From Misgurnus anguillicaudatus (Eukaryota; Chordata; Actinopteri; Cypriniformes; Cobitidae), in the NCBI RefSeq assembly GCF_027580225.2, contig NC_073342.2, positions 16,786,001 through 16,850,000 on the forward strand: a stretch of DNA of 64,000 nucleotides. Direction: 5' to 3'. Numbering within the stretch: the stretch's first letter is position 1; the number at the start of each line of letters is the position of its first letter. This document shows positions 38,501 through 47,500 of the stretch, piece after piece. The notes under the pieces are model-generated. The model was not told where the DNA came from. It worked only from the letters and a program-made list of their open reading frames with translations, and did not search any database. Made by a program: the position numbers and the translations under genes.

Positions 38501-41500
38501 ATTTGATTCAGGTGTGCCAAGTAGAGACATTAAGTCCAGAAAGTCTCTTTGTAAATATTTTAAAGATATTGCATTTCTAATGAAGCTTTGAAATTTAACA
38601 TATGTTGATAACCAATAAAAGCAATATATGAAACAGACCTCATTTTATACATCAGAAACCACAGACAGATTGGGTGGACATCTTACATTAGCAGTGATAA
38701 GGGATGTCTGTGAAGAATTACGCAGAATTTAAACCTCCTTTTGTTTGCACATCAAAACGTTTCGGCTCAACAAAGAATTGCGCGTCTGTAACTTTAACAG
38801 CTAACCAGTGAGTAGGTTGGAAGGGGAAAGTGTTGAATCCCACGCAGCCTTCTGACTACTGATATCATCGTGTATCAACAGAACCACAGAGGACAATTCA
38901 AATGGTGCAGTTTTCGAAGCTACAGCCCGTACAAGAACAAATTCCTCAACTGTGTCATTAAGGAATAAATATTGTGGATATTTCCTAGTTGCACAGTCCT
39001 GTTACTCAGGGAGACGATTTTTATTATCATCATCAGTTATGCCCTCTTGCTGGCTTTACTTTCCTTTCAATACTGTTTGTTGTCTTTATGTACTTTACCC
39101 ACAATAAGTCAGTTCATTCATTGTTTACGCATCCTTCTTTTCAAACCCATATGTTGTTATTTCTTTATTCATGAATACAAAAGTTTCATGAATTTTTGCA
39201 AGGATGCACAGTAGACAAGCGCCAGATGTGTGTCATAATTAATCATAATTATCATGTAATTGCATTTAGAAATGGCGCATCACATTTAGTTGCTACACCT
39301 TGTAAGAAATAATGCAGGGGTGCGTTTCCCGAACAACAACGTAACTCGCTGCTGAACCAACATAGTACGAAGCATAGTTGGAGAAACTAACTACCTTGTC
39401 ACGACTGTTTCCCAAAAGCATAGTAACTTTGTCGCACATTTGTCGCTTGAACCATGTTGGTTTAACAACATAGTTGATGATGTCACGTGGGAGGTGAAGT
39501 ACTAATTAATCTGTGCAAATCTATTTTATGTCAGATTATTGTTGTAAACAACCTAAATTGCATCGGAAAACTGATTTTGTTATCAATTGATTCGTGTCTA
39601 ACACATCTAGTTTGCCGCTTGAACATTTTGAGTTTACTCGCTTCATTCGCGCGTGAAATTCTAATCATCGAGAAATTCACCCCCTCCCATGATGTGAACT
39701 TCCGCGACTTCGGTCGCATCCTGTAATCAAGTCACTACTAGAGCAAGCTCCTGATTGGTTAACGTGGCACGTTTTTCTGCCAAAGTTCAAATCTTCCAAC
39801 TCGTTTGCCGCGGCAATGCTCAATTCGCGTCATTTCGCGCTGACTAGACACGTGAACGAGGTGGAATCGAGTGTACCGCGCCGCGCTAAACGCCTTATTC
39901 GCACCGCGAGACCTCCAGACGCGTGTTGACGCGTCTTCACTTTGACTTAACATTGAAATAACTTGTGCTTGACGCCTCTACCACGGCTGGTGGGAACGCA
40001 GCATTACGTCACTTCTCCCAAGGCTTCCCCAGGGTCTTAAAGCTCGTAGGACTGCGCACATGCGCAGTTTTCAAATGCAGCGCTTTTAATTCTACTTTAA
40101 TACAAACTTAAAGACATAAAATAAATGTTTTATATATTTTGAATGATGGATATAGAATGCACTACATGTTTTTTGCTTATTTTGTTCAAAAGCATGATCA
40201 ACCTATGTCTATATGTAAGGAATAATTGACGACGGGTCATTGAATTATAAGAAAATAATGCACACCCAAGGTGGTTATGCGGGTGTGCATTATTTTTAAA
40301 TAATTATAAGGTCCGGAGTTAGTTATTCCGCTTATACCAAGGTTACCACAAACATTGCTCTGGTGCCTATTTTTAAGACATTTGAAAAGTTAGGTGTGTA
40401 GTTATCAAAAAATAATGCATACCCATGGAACATTTCTTAACCAATCAGAATACAACATTCAACAAACCCGTGGTATAAATTATAATAACAAGGAACTATG
40501 CTTCTAACGACAGGTGAAGAGCTGTCGTTGAAACCGCACAAGTTTGCGATGCAGCTTGCGAATGTTCCTTTGAACTATGGTTTCGGGAAACACCAAATTG
40601 TTGAACTTTGTTAGTAACGACGAAACTTATGTTGGCTAACAATGCTTTTGGGAAACCCACCACTGGTTTGGTGTCAATGTGGTACAATTTGTTCTTAATT
40701 TAAACATAAACTGAATAAAATAAATAAAAATTTACATCTTTATTTCATCAGAACATATAACCATATTGATTCAAAGGGGGATCCTAAATAATGTAAAGAA
40801 TGTATATCTTTAACTCTTTCCCCACCATTTACGAAATGCTTCCCTGCCAATGACGAGTATTTCTGGCTTTCCGCAATACCACTATTATCCACCAAATGGC
40901 TCTTGTGCAATTAATAACACGGAAGTATCGCCCTAGGGCAAACAGCTGTATGTCCGTATAAGTTTTGAGGATCGCTCTGCATCTGATCTCTATCAAAAGT
41001 CTCTTCACAAAAATGCAATTATCTCAGCTTTTTGCTCAAAATTTTAGAAACCTACCCATATTTGAGAGGTGATAAAAGAGAACTAATGAAGGTAGGATGA
41101 AACTTTTTTTTTTAAGCAGATGGTCTTGTCTTTCATTTGATATATTGTATGTTTATAAAATTTTCTGGAAGGCATTTAACTTTTGTGAAAATCATAAAAA
41201 ATGCTGCCGCTGGCTGGCAGCTTTTAAAAAAATGCTGACGAGGAAAGGGTTAATATTGACTGAGTAAGACCATGTCAAAAAATGAAATCAGTGTGAAATA
41301 ATCTTTATGATATTATAGCCTGGATTTTACAGGTAGGGTCACATACTAAATAATATTATATTGTATTATATACACTTTAATTATTAGCATAAACAAGATG
41401 GTGTAGCTGTGTAGGTGCCATTGTGACGCAATTTCCCATTAACCTCGACAAATATGATGCCATGGGAACATGCGAGAATGAGCGCTCCCCCCAAGATATT

Positions 41501-44500
41501 TGGTTCGTCTTAAGAGTGTAGCCGCACAGACGATTAATCTCAACAATATAAAAAAGTCTCTTGATTAGCTTTGTTTGCTCTCATCGTTCCTTCCATAAAA
41601 CGTAGTCAATATTTGGCCTTCTTGAGCTCCCTCTGAGGACTGTCTTGTTTGGCTCCATTATGGGCCAAATGGTCCCTGTCTTACAAAGAGTTTTATATTG
41701 GTTGCAATTAAACTGGAAAAGTGGTATAGTTATTGTAGCACTAGTAGGGCTTTGACATTTTTTGCCATCTGTTTATTTTGGATTCGCTATTTGATCACCG
41801 AGTTACTTTACAGCCATCAAGACCGATCGAACCGCGTGTGGCCGAGGAATTTCCCTCATGCTGGTATTGATTCTCAGTTGTATTCATTTGCATGTTGAGG
41901 TGAAATTGTAAGCACCTTTGTTACTTTATTTATTTGTTTCCTAGGGCACAGTTGGTGTCGCATTCGCTGAATGATTAAATTTGCTGAAAAAGTGGCGCAT
42001 GGCATACAGTGAGACCAATTTTGTGACTAGACAGTTTTTTAATCCTATATGGTATTATGTAACCCAAACCTTTTCGCATTAAAAAAAAAATGTGTTGCTC
42101 TTTTTGTTCTTTTTTGCACATTTTGTATTCAGTGTGAAAGCGATGATGATGTTGATTTGAATGTGATGTTTCAGGCTTTCAAAGTTTTAAGTGTTAGTAC
42201 TTGAACTCAGTCACACCAGAAAGTTTCAGCTTATGCTTGTGTGTGAAACAAAGCGGTAACTAAAATGAATTTTAAAGCACGGATTGTAAATGATATGAAG
42301 CTTTAAAAAATACGATTTTAAATGCATGTTGTTTGACTGTGTCTTCACAGATGCCCGGGCGGACCGGTCAGACAGGCGGAAGCTCTTTCGACATTACACT
42401 GTGGGATCTTATGACAGTTTTGATGCATCAAGGTACGATTAAATATTTTCTACTCCTAAACATGCTTTAAAGTTTGTTGTCTTTGTTTCATGCACAAAAC
42501 TGTATCTTCTCTTTCACTGGGGTGATAGCCCTCAAAGGTTCATTTTTGTACCTTTATGGGTATACAGCACATTATAATGTTGTCCCTGTTGGGGTACAAT
42601 ATTTTACCCTAATAATGATGTAATGTGTACCTTTTAAAGGGACACTCCATTTATTTTGAAAATATGATCATTTTCCAGCTCCCCTAGAGTTAAATATTTC
42701 TCCGGGTCTGGCGTTACCACTTTTAGCATAGCTTAGCACAATCCATTGAATCTGATTAGACCATTAGCATTGTGCTTAAAAAAATAACCAAAGAGTTTTG
42801 ATATTTTTCCTATTTAAAACTTGACTCTTCTGTAGTTACACTGTGTACTAAGACCGACAGAAAACCAAAAGCTGCGACTGTTTAGGCAGATATGTCTAGG
42901 AACTATACTCTCATTGTGGCGTAATAATCAAGAACTTTGCTGCTGTAAAATGGCTGCAGGGGGCACAATGATACAGTATTACGCAGTGCCCGAAATAGTC
43001 CCTTGCCATTGAAAGTTACTAGGGGGACTATTTTCGGCTGCTGCGTAATATCATTGCACCTCCTGCAGACATTTTACGACAGCAACGTCCTTGATTATTA
43101 CGCCAGAATGAGAGCACAGTTCCCAGCCACATCTGCCTAGAAAATCGCAACTTTTAATTTTCCGTCGCTCTTAGTACACGAGCTGGAAAATAACCATATC
43201 TTCAAAAAAGTGGAGTTTTGTAAGAGTTAAATGTTAGGGGTACAGTAATGTACCCAAAAAGGTACCACGTTGTATCATGTTTAGTATACCTGTACGGTAC
43301 AAAACGGAACATTAGGGTACCACCCCAGCGACATAAAAGGTACTGTTTTGTACATTTTAAAGCAGTTTAAAGTGTAAACTACAGAGATATTTGTGGATTA
43401 AGCAGTCCTAATTAATAATTAATTATAATAATAAATTAAAGTATATTTTTAAAATGAGTATTTTTAGGTAAAAACAAATAACCCTGAACTAAATTTTTAC
43501 TAATTGTTATTAATGTCAATAATTATTGTCACTGTACCGAAGTGCAGTGTGATCATCCGTTTGCCTTTTCATCCATCTATTGATTTAAAAAAAAAAAAAA
43601 AATCCCAAAACTTTGCCATCTCTCTGTCATATAACACCAAGCGTTGCGCAAGTACATTGTTACTCACAGGGGTTTGAAGAGTGTGAAAACTCTCTTTAAA
43701 TGGTTATGTAAGCAACACTTGAGCTTCAGGTCGTCACTGCGTCGCATAGACATTTCATGGCATTGCCCTGTAACATTATGATTTTACCAAAACTATTTTA
43801 ATTAAACTAAGCATATTTGAACCCTTGATGATAGTTAGATTGCGTAGACTTATCAAATTAAATAGCTGTAAAGATGGACTGTTATTGAATAAAATCGTGT
43901 TAATCATTTTAAGGCACAAATCACAACATTTACTCACTCTTATGTTGTACAAACTTTATTTATTCTGCTAAACACAAAGGTATATTTTGAGCAATGTTTG
44001 TAACCAAATTGACTTCCATAGTAGTATTTGTTTTCTATGGAAGTCAATGGTGCTTCTGTTTCCTGCTTCATTATAAATATCCTCCTTTGTGTTCAGCAGA
44101 ACAAAGCATTTTATATAGTTTTGTAACAAAATAACGGTGATTAAATTTCATTTTTGGGCGAACTATCCCTTTAAGGCAATAAAATCAATGCTTTATTATT
44201 TTAATCTAATATTGTCAAACTCTTCCATTAAAAGCTTGTTTACTACTTTTACAAGTTATTTACAAGAGAGTGCTAAAATTATAAAGGAGACAGATCCCCT
44301 TGCATCCGGCTACACTCCTACCCAGCTGACACACCCCTCGCTCAGAGCTGGTTGTCATGGAGACAGAGAGTCCATGGCAATGCAGTGCCGACTACTTCCT
44401 GCTGCAGGGAGTTTGAGTGACGGGCGGACAGAGGGACATAAGTGATTTTAAGTGAAATTGCTTAAGCGTTTAGTCTGTCGTCACAGATAGAAGCACAATA

Positions 44501-47500
44501 TCTGCTAGCAGTGACAATCCTGTTTATGCATACATTGAGTAAATTTAATATATTGTGATATAGGATTTTAATATAAATGTAATAAATACCTTCTACAAAA
44601 GTGATTAGGTTTGAGATATTTGAACAGACATAGTTTCTAGCTTTAGTTTTAAGATAACCCAAACTGAAATTTAGGCCTGGTAGCGGTCCGTGACTGCACT
44701 AGGATGCAACAAAGCTTTTTTGTAATGAGATCACCATACTTGTATGCCGTAAATGCATTATGAGCAAATAATAATTCCCAGCTACTGAGCCCCCCTAACA
44801 GGCCGGGATATTAATGACCTTGTTGCTCTGTGACATCGCCACAGTGTCCCCTTCAAAGCAGATTATGTTGCCATGACAACCATGCATCGTTCTGCGAGAG
44901 TCAGCACTCTACCTTTAGAGCCCAGAGTACTTTTTAATACATCAATAAGACTTTATCTTATAGTTTAAGACTGTATGGTACATAAGTACATTCTGTGGTC
45001 ACAGGTTAAGCCCATTTTATCGATATTGCAGCTGAAGTTTTAATGGGATTACAGACGGTTGACGTTATCAAGGGGATCTTAGTTTCCGGGTGTTTGTATT
45101 ATAGGCCACTAAATTAATTAAACCTATATATACTGTACATGACCTCAAGTGATTTCATTTTAAGATCTTTACAGTCTGAACAGTTTTAAGGTCACAGTCA
45201 AGATGCAATGTGCAAATGGGAAATGTCAGGTTTAAACTCAGTATCTTAGACTGATATCTTGAATGTTCGGTTTGCTCAAATATAGTGTATTTGTGCCTTC
45301 AGTGGTTAAACACTTTCATTAAATGATCTGTTTGTGTGAAGTGTGTGATTTTGAGAAAGATATAGACGGTGTTAGGCACAAGGTGTGATGTCATTCAGGA
45401 CAAATAGTTCAGTTGCACTTCTCTGTATACCAAAAACTAGAATTTACAGTACCTAGAACTGTAACTGTTTCACTAACTATTTATCCCTGCAAAATCGCTT
45501 TTAGTCTTTCTTAATGATTAGTTATTTTGTTGTTCTGTAATTGCTCTCTGTGTCTGACTCAGAAATTGTAATTTATTATAAACTAATGGCAATTGAAAGC
45601 CTTTCTGATTATCATTTACCAAGTACATTAAATACAAATGAATGTTTTTGACCCAAATTTTGCATTCTAATGCTGTGATAACAAAATAGTTAAACCAACA
45701 AAGAAACCTTCATCATATTTTGTTAATCCTTATTTATTTCCAACCCTGTATGCTGTTGTTTTTTAATAACACAAAAGATCATTTTTAAGAAAATTTACTC
45801 AAATCCAATGTTGCCAAGTCTGCACTTTTGAATTTAGCTACTTTTAAACTGTTGCTGCTGTTTTTTTTTTTTTTTTTTTTTTGCAATGGGGTGAAGGGTT
45901 TCATATAAACTTTTGTACATCTCAAGTAAAATATGTATTAAGACCACTAGAGTGTTTTTGGGCTTGTTTTGATTGGCCAATACGCTGTTTTTACGCAGAC
46001 CTGGCAACCCTGCACAGATCTTTTCCATACAATAACAGCTCATCATGACCAAAGCAGTCAAGCCCCCCAAAAAAGATTAAAGGAAACATTTAAGCATGTG
46101 ACTTGTACGCTCTACTGTATCTCATGAAGTCATACAATAGCTTTGTATGAGAAACGGACTAAACTGTACGTTTTTAAATGGAAAATCTTGCTCTCTGTTT
46201 AAACTCATAAAGCACAATGTCTGCACTCACATTCGAGCTTGTGTCATGGTCAGTTGGTCACTGAATTGTGGCTGTATGGAAAAAACGATTTAAATGGTCT
46301 CTAAAATACATTTCACAAAAACAAACAATAGCACTCAGGTTTAAAGTGACATGAATGCAGGTATATGATGGCAGAATGTAGTTTTTGAATGGCTATTGGC
46401 TACTGTAGCCTATAATAAAAAAACTGATTTGTAGACCTTTTTATTGTACTGGGTCTAGGTCTTATATCGTTAGGTGAAAGTTACAGATTACAGTATTTTG
46501 CTTGGTACAAGTGGGATTTAAATCTACTGAGGCGTTTGCAGTAACTTTCTGGGCAAGTGCTGGAACCTTTAAAGTCCATCGCAAACAATAGTCAACGATG
46601 GATAAGCGTTGTGTTATGTAACTGTGACGTATTTGGACAAGATTACGAGCAAATATTTCATTTTTTGCAGAGAATTAATTGCAAAAATGAAATTCAAACC
46701 ACATTGACGGATCAAAATACATTTATATTTAGTCGCGAGCTCAACCGGCTAGTGCGCGCGCGAACACATTCTTCCCCTCTCTTTTGCGCTCTCTCATTCT
46801 GTGGCACAGTAAACCGTCACTCTCTCTCCTTCTCTCTCTCCCTCTCTCTCTCTCTTTCTCACTCACTCACTCTATCTCTCGCCATACCCATTCCTCCAAG
46901 ATTACCGCTCATGTTTTCCTCTGGTGATTTTCATCCTTCATCCGGCGGTTATGTCTCGCGCTTACGGCACGCTATCGCGCCGGTTACCGGGCCTTGCCTC
47001 TCTTAACCGGCGTCGCAGCTCGTTCTTCGACAGATAAAGTCGGCGGCGCGTTATTCCAGCGGTTACAACTCTCACATCGCGCTCTTCGTCGCAAAACATG
47101 ATGAATTCCTCTCAGCCGACGCCTGTCAGGATGAGGCATCACTCCGCGCGCGCCGCGGTGGCGATGATGAGGATGATAGGCTGCAATAACGGTCGTTATG
47201 CGCGCAATTTTCTCCACAGCGACTGCGTGATCAACGAAAAGACGGTGGTGCTGCAGAAGAAGGATAACGAGGGATTCGGTTTCGTGTTGCGAGGGGCGAA
47301 AGGTAGGAAATCAAGACGGACGCTGTCGTCTCCATCGTCGTCGTCTCCGCCGCCTCATCGTGTGTGCTTGACTTCATTCTGTACACACTCGTGTCGAGAT
47401 GTCTGTCGTTCATTTATTTCCTTTCCCTCCCTCGTGTTGTCTCGTTTCAAATCCATCTCACTTAACGTCATTTTTGTTGATTTCAAACCGCGTCATCGCG

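Larger units (their letters stand above)
39317..40662. repeat. GGTGCGTTTCCCGAAC-ended element with nested copies
   Basis: Left GGGGTGCGTTTCCCGAAC and right GCTTTTGGGAAACCCACC are inverted ends. Inside lie the inverted GC-rich copy (39592-40005) and a TAATGCACACCC repeat (about 40236-40490). Confidence 0.65.
29020..42350 (+). other. shank2: shank2 intron 4 (13331 bp)
   Basis: Largest complete intron, separating SH3 from the linker/PDZ exons; donor GTGAGT, acceptor TCTTCACAG. It carries a nested TTAA element (29279-30364), an 833-bp near-perfect foldback (32608-33440), a TTAA element with internal pairs (34133-34583), a larger TTAA element (34621-35523), CTCTTTCCCC-type copies (35645-35895, 40810-41253) and a GTTTCCCGAAC-ended element with two nested copies (39317-40662). 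The stretches 30570-31680, 33445-34130, 35900-39310 and 41255-42350 hold no recognisable gene; 37800-38270 looks repeat-derived but I could not delimit it. Confidence 0.85.
42433..47219 (+). other. shank2: shank2 intron 5 (4787 bp), containing the second promoter
   Basis: Phase 2 intron with donor GTACGA and acceptor TTTTCTCCACAG ending at 47219. The 5' part has nested repeats (42517-43350) and a TTAA element (43909-44174). 44180-46700 shows only AT-rich sequence with a T-run near 45860-45882. The last 480 bp turn abruptly CpG-rich and hold the alternative start described separately. Confidence 0.82.

Noticed and set aside
46557..47006. 149-codon frame upstream of the PDZ-first start
   Set aside because: It consists partly of a CT-rich tract translated as Ser/Leu repeats, is in a different frame with a stop before 47098, and has no known similarity. 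More likely promoter or 5'UTR.
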